From Lapidilactobacillus gannanensis (lineage in GTDB: Bacteria; Bacillota; Bacilli; Lactobacillales; Lactobacillaceae), in assembly GCF_003946675.1 (NCBI RefSeq), contig NZ_RHOT01000021.1:1-40200 (forward strand): 40,200 nucleotides of DNA. Reading direction: 5' to 3'. The position numbers and the translations under genes are program-made. The stretch's first letter is position 1. Every line of letters starts with the position of its first letter. This document shows, in pieces, positions 27,054 to 34,192 of the stretch. The notes beneath the pieces are model-generated. The model was not told the origin of the DNA and ran no database searches. It worked only from the letters and a program-made list of their open reading frames with translations.

Positions 27054-27664
27054 AATTGTGCCAAGACTTCCCCAATTGAGGTTGGTGGTGGCTGGGCGAT
27101 TTAGAGGGCGTGGAACGCTGTGGCCGTCGATTTGAGCTTATTGCTTTCAGCAACAATCTCAAATACGAGGCTTATTCTAAGCGATAAATCGCTAAGAATA
27201 ATTTCACAGCTGACGCTAATCGCCCAGCCACCACCGGCGTAAACTAACTGAATGGATTACCACTGTTTAGAAAAACAGATTGTTGGTAACTAATAGTTTG
27301 GTTGACAAGTTTTTATGTGGCTGAAGAAATCGGCGTGTTACAAAGTTATGGATTGATTATCAGTCAGACTATTTTGGTTTTACTGTTCAAGCTTAATATC
27401 ATTCTGTCAGAGTTGAGTAACTCCACAATGTTTGCCTCAATCACTAACCATCGTGAAGGACACTACCTCAATTCCAGACAGAATGGAGGGCGTGGTTGTC
27501 AGTTGCCAAATTTGTCTTATTGCTTTAGCAATTAGACAAAGGCTCGTATTTGAAACAATTGTGGTTTTCAATTGGTTCGAATCGATACCGGCCGCGTTCC
27601 ACAACCAGCAAGCCCGCAATGGAGTCGTAACCAGTTCTGTTTCAAAACCGAATTTTCGTTTTAT
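27054..27664. repeat. Large composite palindromic repeat, copy D
   Basis: The cleanest left domain: GGTGGTGGCTGGGCGATT (27084-27101) pairs perfectly with AATCGCCCAGCCACCACC (27218-27235), enclosing H1 (GATTTGAG..CTCAAAT) and H2 (27172-27201, TTATTCTAAGCGAT/ATCGCTAAGAATAA). Right domain: hairpin TTGTCTTATTGC/GCAATTAGACAA (27512-27539), ATTTGAAACAATTG..CAATTGGTTCGAAT, then one end unit. Terminal motifs GGCGTGGAACG and GCCGCGTTCCAC are inverted. Same subfamily as B. Confidence 0.85.
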
Positions 27665-27681
27665 CTTTAATGATTTTGAAT

Positions 27682-27799
27682 CGTGTTCGGAGCGGTAAAT
27701 GACTAGGTACAATTTAAATATTCACACGATCTGGTTACACCAGCTCATGCAAATATTTGAAATTGTACTACGCCAAAAAATCACCGCTCCTCGCAACTT
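27682..27799. repeat. Small structured repeat, copy 2
   Basis: Outer stem GGAGCGGT (27689-27696)/ACCGCTCC (27783-27790), perfect; middle stem GTACAATTT (27707-27715)/AAATTGTAC (27760-27768) extended by AAATATT/AATATTT; apical CTGGT-TAC-ACCAG. Conserved flank TACGCCAAAAAA. Follows repeat D directly. Confidence 0.78.
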
Positions 27800-27806
27800 G
27801 CGTAAT

Positions 27807-27924
27807 CGTGTTCGAGGTGCTAAATGGCTATAGCCAACTTAAATATCTGCTCGATCTGGTTGCACCAGCTCAATCAGATATTTGAAGTTAGCTTACGCCA
27901 AAAGACCAGCACCTCTCACAACTT
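27807..27924. repeat. Small structured repeat, copy 3 (before GH38)
   Basis: Outer stem GAGGTGCT (27814-27821)/AGCACCTC (27908-27915), perfect; middle stem AACTTAAATATCTG (27836-27849)/CAGATATTTGAAGTT (27875-27889) with one bulge; apical CTGGT-TGC-ACCAG. Tandem with copy 2, it ends 23 bases before the GH38 start, so it would lie in that mRNA leader. Confidence 0.78.
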
Positions 27925-27946
27925 GTTTATTAAGGAGATATAAATC

Positions 27947-30652
27947 ATGGCAAAGAAGAGAGTTTTTGTGATTTCCCATAGTCATTGGGATCGTGAATGG
28001 TATATGCCGTTTGAGAAGCATCATTTGCGTTTGGTGAAGTTACTGGATGAAGTGTTAGATTTGATCGACACTGATCCGAAGTTCAATAGTTTTCAGCTTG
28101 ATGGTCAGGCCATTATTATTGATGATTATTTGGCAATTCGTCCTGAAAATGAAGGACGAATTAAAAAGGCGATTGCTGCTGGTAAGTTACGCGTCGGACC
28201 GTTTTATGTTTTGCAGGATGATTTTTTGATCAGTCCTGAAGCTCACGTCAAAGATTTCCAAATTGGTCGGCAAACCGCTGAAAAATACGGGCCGATGATG
28301 GGGATTGGTTATTTTCCTGATACTTTTGGCAACATGGGTCAAACGCCGCAAATGTTGCACTTGGCTGATTTAGATGCCGTTGCTTTCGGCCGTGGTGTTA
28401 AGCCAACTGGGTTGAACAACCAAGTTTCTGAAGGTGCTTTTGACTCGTCCTTCTCCGAGATGACTTGGTCGGGCCCTGATAAGAGTGAAGTGTTGGGTAT
28501 TCTGTTTGCCAACTGGTACAACAATGGAAATGAAATTCCCGTTGATCGTAAAGAAGCCAAGGCTTATTGGACCAAGAAGTTGGCCGACGTTGAGAAATAC
28601 GCCTCAACTGATAATTTGTTAATGATGAATGGTGTCGATCATCAGCCGGTTCAAAAAGACGTGACTAAGGCGCTAGAAGTCGCTCAAGAGCTCTTCCCAG
28701 ACTATGAATTCATTCATTCTAATTTTGATGATTATTTGGCTGCAGTCAAAGCTGATTTGCCTGATAATTTAAGTGAAGTCAAAGGCGAATTAACTTCTCA
28801 AGAGACTGATGGCTGGTATACATTGACCAACACTGCTTCATCACGAATTTATTTGAAGCAAAAAAATACGCAAGTTCAACAAGAATTGATCAATGAAGCC
28901 ACTCAATTGGCAGCAATTTTCTTGCCAGCTGATCAATACCCGCAAGATCAATTAACTTATGCATGGAAATTATTGTTACAAAATGATATTCATGACAGTA
29001 TCACTGGCTGTTCAGTTGATGAAGTTCATCGGGAAATGATGACTCGTTTCGAAAAGGTTGAGGCGATTGCCCAATCAATTCGTGAGGATGCCGAAGCCGC
29101 TATGGCAGCACGCATTAAAACTGACGATTTTGCCAAGGACAGTTATCCATTCGTCGTGATTAATGCTAGTGATGTTGCCAAAACTGGTACCGTAACTGCC
29201 GAAGTTGAATTAGACCGAGCCTTATTTAGCGACGGTCGTCCTGACGCCCAATTTGCTAAGATGCAATTAGGCAAACAAGAAAACCGCAACTTCAAGATTG
29301 TCGATGCCACTGGCAAACAAGCCGAAGGTCGCGTGACTGGTTTTACAACTCGCTTTGGTGCTGATTTACCGAAGGATCGTTTCCGGGTGCCTTATATGGC
29401 GCTCTACGCTGAAGTCGAAGTACATGTTGCTGCCTTGCCAGCCTTTTCGTGGCAAACTTTGGCCCTAAAATCAGTGGCCACTCCACGGATGTACGCCGAC
29501 CAAGACCAAACGCATTTGTTGACCGACAATAATGTTTTAGAAAATGACTGGATCAAGGCAACCATCTCACCAGTTGATGGCAGCTTAACTATTGTCGACA
29601 AACCAAATCAACGTATTTATACGCGCCAAGCTGTTTTTGAAGATGTGGGCGATATGGGTAACGAATATATCTTTAAAGAAACAGCTGATCAGCGGCGAAT
29701 TTATTCCACTGACCAAGCCCCAGAAATTCATGTTGTCGAGAATTCTAGCCAGCGAGCAATTGTTGAAGTCATTTCCACGTTACAAATTCCTAAGGCGGCT
29801 TCAGCACAATTGGACTATGAACAACGAGCCGTGATTGACATTACTCACCGTCAAGCAACTCGCAGCGATGAAACGATTGCACTACAATTACACACATTCA
29901 TCACCCTTGAAAAAGGTGCCCGCCAATTAGACTTCAAAGTTAGTTACGATAATCAAGCCACCAACCATCGTTTACGAGTGCTATTCCCAACTCAAATCAA
30001 AGCCGCAACTCATCAAGCAGAATCAATTTTCGAAGTGGTTGAACGACCTAACGTACCAAGTAAGGAATGGGAAAACCCAACGAATCCGCAACGGCAACAA
30101 GCGTTTGTTAATTTACACGATGACCAAGGTGGCGTGACCGTTGCCAACTATGGCTTAAATGAATACGAAATTTTACCAGCAGATGGTACGATTGCGGTCA
30201 CCATGTTACGTTGCATCGGCGAATTAGGTGACTGGGGTTACTTCTTAACACCAGAAGCACAATGCCAAGGTGCGCAAACGGCTCACTTTGCCTTGTTATT
30301 CCACGGTGCTAGCGAAGCTGATCGTAATGCGACTTATCAATTGGCTCGTGCTTGGCAAACACCAATTTTGACCAAAGATTTAGGACATCATGCTGGTGAT
30401 TTAGCCACCGCTGGACAATGGCTCCAAGTTAAATCTGCCGATCAAGCTTTCGTGGTGACTGGGATTGAACGGGATGCTAAGGCGCAATTGATTGTTCGGG
30501 GCTACAACTTAAGCAAGGATGCGAAGACAATTAGTGTCGCTCATGATCAAATGGCCGCCGAAGTAGTCAACTTCTTAAGTGAACCAACTAAAGTCGCGGC
30601 TGACCAAGCTTTACGCGGTGCAGAAATTCGTAGTTATCGATTTGATAAATAA
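27947..30652 (+). CDS. GH38 alpha-mannosidase
   Basis: Zinc-dependent retaining alpha-mannosidase, cytoplasmic, 901 residues (MngB-size). The N-terminal VISHSHWDREW contains zinc ligands His13 and Asp15 (family HxHxD pattern). The nucleophile is Asp125 in GYFPDTFGNM. The third zinc region is NDIHDSITGCSVDEVH with His349-Asp350. C-terminal beta-domains start near residue 400. AAGGAG precedes ATG 27947. The ROK kinase follows after 25 bases, so they are co-transcribed. In the pneumococcal pathway GH38 trims alpha-1,3 and other branches; linkage here is inferred. Confidence 0.93.
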   Translation: MAKKRVFVISHSHWDREWYMPFEKHHLRLVKLLDEVLDLIDTDPKFNSFQLDGQAIIIDDYLAIRPENEGRIKKAIAAGKLRVGPFYVLQDDFLISPEAHVKDFQIGRQTAEKYGPMMGIGYFPDTFGNMGQTPQMLHLADLDAVAFGRGVKPTGLNNQVSEGAFDSSFSEMTWSGPDKSEVLGILFANWYNNGNEIPVDRKEAKAYWTKKLADVEKYASTDNLLMMNGVDHQPVQKDVTKALEVAQELFPDYEFIHSNFDDYLAAVKADLPDNLSEVKGELTSQETDGWYTLTNTASSRIYLKQKNTQVQQELINEATQLAAIFLPADQYPQDQLTYAWKLLLQNDIHDSITGCSVDEVHREMMTRFEKVEAIAQSIREDAEAAMAARIKTDDFAKDSYPFVVINASDVAKTGTVTAEVELDRALFSDGRPDAQFAKMQLGKQENRNFKIVDATGKQAEGRVTGFTTRFGADLPKDRFRVPYMALYAEVEVHVAALPAFSWQTLALKSVATPRMYADQDQTHLLTDNNVLENDWIKATISPVDGSLTIVDKPNQRIYTRQAVFEDVGDMGNEYIFKETADQRRIYSTDQAPEIHVVENSSQRAIVEVISTLQIPKAASAQLDYEQRAVIDITHRQATRSDETIALQLHTFITLEKGARQLDFKVSYDNQATNHRLRVLFPTQIKAATHQAESIFEVVERPNVPSKEWENPTNPQRQQAFVNLHDDQGGVTVANYGLNEYEILPADGTIAVTMLRCIGELGDWGYFLTPEAQCQGAQTAHFALLFHGASEADRNATYQLARAWQTPILTKDLGHHAGDLATAGQWLQVKSADQAFVVTGIERDAKAQLIVRGYNLSKDAKTISVAHDQMAAEVVNFLSEPTKVAADQALRGAEIRSYRFDK

Positions 30653-30677
30653 TTAGAACAGCAAGGGAAGGATTTAA

Positions 30678-31544
30678 ATGGCACATTTATTAGGTGGAAT
30701 TGAAGCTGGCGGCACGAAGTTTGTCTGTGCGGTTGGCGATGAAGACGGTAATGTTCAAGCACGGATCAAGTTTCCCACGACCACGCCTGAGGAAACAATT
30801 GCCCAAGTTTTTGCATTCTTCGACCAATATCAGATTGAAGCTTTAGGCATTGGTTCTTTTGGCCCGATTGATATTAATCCAGATTCAGCCACATATGGCT
30901 ATATTACTGACACGCCTAAGTTGGCTTGGAAGAATTATAATTTCTTAGGCGCGTTGCGTGATCATTATCAGATTCCGTTTGTTTGGACAACTGACGTGAA
31001 CGTAGCTGCTTACGGCGAATATAAAAAAGGCGCCGGTATTGGTAAAAAGAATATTCTCTACGTGACCGTTGGTACTGGTGTCGGCGTCGGGTACATTTCT
31101 CACGGCGAACTTTATAGTGGCCGCAGTCATCCTGAGGGTGGTCATATTCTGATGCATCGAGTTGAGGGTGATGATTTTGCTGGGGTTTGTCCTTATCATG
31201 GCGATTGTTTGGAAGGTATTGCTGCTGGCCCCGCCGTTGAAAAGCGGACTGGTAAAAAAGGTTACGAGTTAACCCCAACTGATGACTGCTGGCAAAAAGA
31301 AGCCTATTACTTGGCCCAAGCTTGCATGACCTACACCTTGACCTTCTCACCAGATATTATTATTTTCGGTGGCGGCGTTATGAAACAAAGCCAATTGTTC
31401 CCAATGATCCGCACTGAATTTTTGAAGCTGATGAATGATTACGTTCGTGTTCCAGACTTGGATCAATATATCGTTCATGTGGCGCTAGGTGACGATGCTG
31501 GTATTACTGGTAGTTTGTTAGCAGCGGCAACTGTACTGGCTTAA
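30678..31544 (+). CDS. ROK-family sugar kinase (fructokinase/mannokinase-like)
   Basis: ATP-dependent hexose kinase of 288 residues. The N-terminal phosphate-binding motif GGIEAGGTKFVCAVG, the catalytic Asp in TTDVNVAAYGEYKKG, and the zinc-binding ROK pattern HILMH...CPYHGDCLEG (His-Cys-His-Cys) are present. The overall form is that of ScrK-type fructokinases, which often also take mannose. Its place behind GH38 argues that released mannose is the substrate, giving mannose-6-phosphate. GGAAGG precedes ATG. Confidence 0.9.
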   Translation: MAHLLGGIEAGGTKFVCAVGDEDGNVQARIKFPTTTPEETIAQVFAFFDQYQIEALGIGSFGPIDINPDSATYGYITDTPKLAWKNYNFLGALRDHYQIPFVWTTDVNVAAYGEYKKGAGIGKKNILYVTVGTGVGVGYISHGELYSGRSHPEGGHILMHRVEGDDFAGVCPYHGDCLEGIAAGPAVEKRTGKKGYELTPTDDCWQKEAYYLAQACMTYTLTFSPDIIIFGGGVMKQSQLFPMIRTEFLKLMNDYVRVPDLDQYIVHVALGDDAGITGSLLAAATVLA

Positions 31545-31634
31545 TCAGCCAGTCAGCTGGGAAAAATGCGTCAGTAGTTATTTCTCTTTTTGAACTAGCA
31601 TATCCATGCTAAGATTTAAACGCTGATCTTTAAC

Positions 31635-31663
31635 TTGGCATTATTAGTGATTGATGTTACAAT
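31635..31663 (+). promoter_or_regulatory. Promoter of the antisense RNA of the Fst-type locus
   Basis: TTGGCA (31635-31640), exact 17-base spacer, TACAAT (31658-31663) preceded by TG of an extended -10. Confidence 0.7.
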
Positions 31664-31669
31664 GATAAT

Positions 31670-31737
31670 GTAAAGCCGATTCAAACATTAATTGCACCAA
31701 AGCCCGCAACTACTGTCGATAGTTGCGGGCTTTTTTA
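31670..31737 (+). ncRNA. Probable type I antitoxin RNA (Fst/par RNA II-like)
   Basis: Short transcript of about 65-70 bases expected from the 31635 promoter, ending at the hairpin 31700-31733 plus T-run. It carries one copy of a direct repeat (ATTCAAACAT, then TAATTGCACC, 31679-31698) whose second copy (31864-31884) covers the toxin start region. In the pAD1 par system such repeats let RNA II pair with the toxin mRNA and block translation. The architecture matches. Confidence 0.65.
31700..31737 (+). terminator. Strong terminator shared by ROK operon side and antitoxin RNA
   Basis: AAGCCCGCAACTA pairs perfectly with TAGTTGCGGGCTT around CTGTCGA, followed by T residues. Confidence 0.9.
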
Positions 31738-31785
31738 TACATTTATGTCATTAATAAACGGGTGCGCTGAGGAGCCTTGCCGATG

Positions 31786-31872
31786 TTACTTCCGGTGATC
31801 ATCGTCCAGCCAACGATTGAATAGCGCCAAGAAGACGCCCACTAGAATTTGGATAAAAGCCAATTCAAACAT
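31786..31872 (-). CDS. Fst-family type I toxin peptide
   Basis: A 28-residue peptide: MFELAFIQILVGV, a hydrophobic helix (FLALF), then RWLDDDHRK. The pattern of a single membrane helix with VG, LF and WLD followed by a charged tail is that of Fst/Lpt toxins, which damage the membrane or nucleoid when overproduced. GAGGTG lies nine bases before ATG. Upstream on the minus strand TCTGTTGA/TCAACAGA forms a leader hairpin, comparable to the RNA I 5' stem. The usual Pro before the VG segment is absent. It is transcribed towards the antisense RNA. Confidence 0.75.
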   Translation of the reverse strand: MFELAFIQILVGVFLALFNRWLDDDHRK

Positions 31873-32009
31873 GATAATTGCACCTCGATTCTGTTGATGA
31901 TTTTGTCAACAGATGACAAGGCAACAACTCTATTATGACATAATAAATCCACTATTTGTGAATAATATTTTAAATACTTTAAGGCTGTTTTGCGTATTTA
32001 TTAGGATTA

Positions 32010-32225
32010 GTGCACACGTATTTAACGTTTCTTTTGGCGCCGTCGCCAACTACTTTTCATTTGTCGAGGAAGGACTACAAGCTGCTGAGTGCTGATGAAA
32101 ATGCTAAGTTTGAAAAAAATATTGCTGCTGGCAATAAACGGAATGCTTTGTTAGTGGGTGTAACTTTTTTGGCCGAATGGTTGAAACGGCGCCGGGCAAT
32201 CGTTAAAATGTCGAAAGATGTTTAA
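32010..32225 (+). CDS. Hypothetical small ORF, possibly a gene remnant
   Basis: The C-terminal ~50 residues (from LSRKDYKLL to KMSKDV) look protein-like: charged, with an amphipathic stretch ALLVGVTFLAEWLKRRR. The N-terminal part does not, and no ribosome binding site supports ATG 32010. GAGGAAGG at ~32066 has no start codon at the right distance. It may be the tail of a decayed gene. I do not recognise it. Confidence 0.25.
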   Translation: MHTYLTFLLAPSPTTFHLSRKDYKLLSADENAKFEKNIAAGNKRNALLVGVTFLAEWLKRRRAIVKMSKDV

Positions 32226-32241
32226 TCATACAAATTTATGT

Positions 32242-32390
32242 TACAATGAAGGCAGCTAAAAAGAGCAACGTGCTGTCAACACGTTGCTCCCTGATGTTCG
32301 ATTGTTGACTCGCTTGTACAACGATCGGCGCAAGTCAGAAACTTACAGGTTCTAAATTTCTAAACCGTCCGCCGACGGTTTATTTTTTTT
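32242..32390 (+). ncRNA. Probable antisense RNA of a second type I toxin-antitoxin-like locus
   Basis: Extended -10 TGTTACAAT (TACAAT 32242-32247) nearly copies the Fst antisense promoter. The expected RNA (~32254-32390) contains GAGCAACGTG/CACGTTGCTC, CGATTGTTG..CAACGATCG, and ends at the terminator TAAACCGTC/GACGGTTTA plus eight T (32361-32390), which overlaps the stop of the opposing ORF. Confidence 0.5.
32257..32290 (-). terminator. Terminator of the minus-strand toxin-like transcript
   Basis: On the minus strand GAGCAACGTG pairs perfectly with CACGTTGCTC around TTGACAG, followed by TTTTT. It lies ~90 bases past the ORF stop, so the two transcripts overlap by about 130 bases. Confidence 0.75.
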
Positions 32391-32493
32391 GGTAAATAAG
32401 CTTAATTATCTCGACAATCGTCTTCATTAGCGCACCAGATGTAACAGTTGCTACATAACCAATCAAAAATAAGCTGGCTATTTGCATGGTCAC
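32380..32493 (-). CDS. Small hydrophobic peptide, candidate type I toxin
   Basis: 37 residues from GTG 32493 (or 35 from ATG 32487): one membrane helix (MQIASLFLIGYVATVTSGAL), then an amphipathic segment ending LIYQKK. AAAGGA precedes GTG by seven bases. The frame remains open up to TTG 32562, which starts one base after the stop of a 12-codon leader ORF (32564-32602) that has its own GAGGTG, so a longer 60-residue coupled product is possible. A candidate extended -10 (TGTTATACT, ~32672) lies further upstream. Overlap of 3' ends with an antisense RNA recalls TxpA/RatA and BsrG/SR4. I do not recognise the peptide family. Confidence 0.5.
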   Translation of the reverse strand: MTMQIASLFLIGYVATVTSGALMKTIVEIIKLIYQKK

Positions 32494-32906
32494 TGGTAAG
32501 TCCTTTAGCGCCTTGAAGATTTCCGCAAGATACTTCAAGGAACAGTTAACCTCAGAAATCAAGTCAGCTGTCCATCAGGTACCCAAGTCTATTATTAACC
32601 ATAGGCAACACCTCACAATTTAGTTTAATGCGCCTACCGTTGTACTCAACAATCTTACCATTCAGTATAACAAGTATTAGAGACAAATGATATGTATTGA
32701 GCAATTACTGCTGGCTATGATATTATAAAATTGAATAAGATAGTGGTTGCATATTGGCGGTAGAGTGGCTGACACACGACATCTCGAAAAAAGTGTGCAG
32801 TGGGCCAAGTTTATTGCACTTTCTTATGGGCCAAGTTTCGAAATTAATCACTAAAATAATCTGTTGGAAAACATCAGTGTTGTCATCATCGGAAGGGAGT
32901 ACTAGT

Positions 32907-33080
32907 ATGAAAAAACGGATTAAATTAATTTTGGCAGTTACTTTGGTAGCGCTGGTTTTTGGCTTCTTAGCAATTCTAGTGTCAAAACTTACTAATGATT
33001 ACGTGAAATTTATTCTTCTTTTCGGCATCATTCTGATTGGCCAATATCTAGGTAGCAAAATTGGTCAAAAAATAAGCTAG
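32907..33080 (+). CDS. Small two-helix membrane protein
   Basis: 57 residues: MKKRIK, helix 1 (LILAVTLVALVFGFLAILV), short loop KLTNDYVK, helix 2 (FILLFGIILIGQYLGSKIG). ATG 32907 is preferred because GGAAGGGAGT precedes it; the in-frame extension to 32754 has no signal. Unknown function; it stands alone. Nothing is seen between it and the MerR gene. Confidence 0.6.
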   Translation: MKKRIKLILAVTLVALVFGFLAILVSKLTNDYVKFILLFGIILIGQYLGSKIGQKIS

Positions 33081-33280
33081 CCCATTATTATCACTATTTT
33101 AATGTTGGTAACTCAAAACTGGTACACTTTCTTAAGTTCGTATTTAAAAACTGTTTCTGTAAGTACAAAACAGTGAAAGGTAGAAAACAATCAACCCAAA
33201 CGATTCAAAACAAGTGGTGAAACTATTTAAGAATTGTAGTTCATATACTGTTGTGTCGAATAAGACATGGAGCCGTGATG

Positions 33281-34081
33281 CTAATCTGCCTTGATTGCCG
33301 ATTTGCCCACGTAAATTTGAATCTGGTAATGCCACTGTAAAATACCAGAAATCATGATTTGTTGCACGATGAACTGTGGTTGACTGCCGTACTTATCTTG
33401 AGCAATTTGGCTAAGCTTAGCGATTGTTTCAAGGCGATTTTCTGCGGTGCAATTGGCACATAAGTAATTTCCTGCCGGCAGGGTTTTGAGTTCAGGGATA
33501 TTTGGATAGTTGAGGCAAACAGCAAACATGCTGCTGACGTTATTTTCAGTGTAGATACCAGCAATCTCGGCAAAGGAAAACTGCTCTTTTTGTTGTGGCG
33601 GGAGTTGGGCGTAGAAGTTATCTAAGTAATGCCACAAATTATCGACCGTGGGTGTCTTCAAGGTATCAGATAGTAGAATGACACGCAGGACCAGCTGTTT
33701 GACATTGATGCCAGTGGCGGAACTGCGAGCGCGCAGACTTTTTTCGTAATCCTGTTTAGCACGTTGAATTTTTTTCTTACTATCTTTCAGGTCGGCCATT
33801 TTTTGGTCGGCTTTTTTTTCGGCGTTGTTCAGGAAGACAATAATTTGTTCAAGGTCGGTAAATTCGAGGACTTGTTTGATTTTATGTAAAGGCAGATCCA
33901 TTTGTTTCAAAGCTAAGACCGTGTTGATGCGGACGATATCTTGCTTGGTGTAATAGCGATAGTTGGTGAGATTATCTTTTTTGCTAGGTTTCACTAGACC
34001 AATGCGGTCATAATAACGCAAAGTTTCAATGGTCGTTTGGACTTTTTTGGCAGTTTCGCCGATTGAAAAATATTTTCCCAT
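33281..34081 (-). CDS. MerR-family transcriptional regulator
   Basis: 266 residues: winged helix at the N-terminus (FSIGETAKKVQTTIETLRYY, then DRIGLVKPSKK, NYRYYTKQDI), a dimerisation coiled coil (~80-125, KKADQKMADLKDSKKKIQRA) and a C-terminal effector-binding-like domain with CANC. GGAG precedes ATG. It is divergent from a lipoprotein gene whose promoter has the MerR-type 19-base spacer, so it most likely activates that gene. The effector is unknown; BmrR/TipA-like ligand sensing is possible. Confidence 0.88.
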   Translation of the reverse strand: MGKYFSIGETAKKVQTTIETLRYYDRIGLVKPSKKDNLTNYRYYTKQDIVRINTVLALKQMDLPLHKIKQVLEFTDLEQIIVFLNNAEKKADQKMADLKDSKKKIQRAKQDYEKSLRARSSATGINVKQLVLRVILLSDTLKTPTVDNLWHYLDNFYAQLPPQQKEQFSFAEIAGIYTENNVSSMFAVCLNYPNIPELKTLPAGNYLCANCTAENRLETIAKLSQIAQDKYGSQPQFIVQQIMISGILQWHYQIQIYVGKSAIKAD

Positions 34082-34091
34082 GATTTACTCC

Positions 34092-34122
34092 TTGACCCTT
34101 GTGTTACCCAAGGGTTCATAAT
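34092..34122 (+). promoter_or_regulatory. MerR-type promoter with 19-base spacer and dyad operator
   Basis: TTGACC (34092-34097), 19-base spacer, CATAAT (34117-34122). Inside the spacer ACCCTTG (34095-34101) and CAAGGGT (34109-34115) form a perfect dyad. An overlong spacer with a centred dyad is the hallmark of MerR activation by DNA untwisting. Confidence 0.75.
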
Positions 34123-34192
34123 CGTTATATCATGTGGCGTCATCTAAATCAATCGCATGATAAACGGACTGTAATCGTTGGAGGAGAGCATA

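Noticed and set aside
30916..31350. A 144-codon minus-strand ORF inside the ROK gene
   Set aside because: Arg/Gln-rich antisense shadow of a well-supported kinase gene.
31913..32095. 60-codon plus-strand ORF overlapping the Fst promoter side
   Set aside because: No ribosome binding site, AT-driven composition, and it overlaps the probable toxin promoter region.
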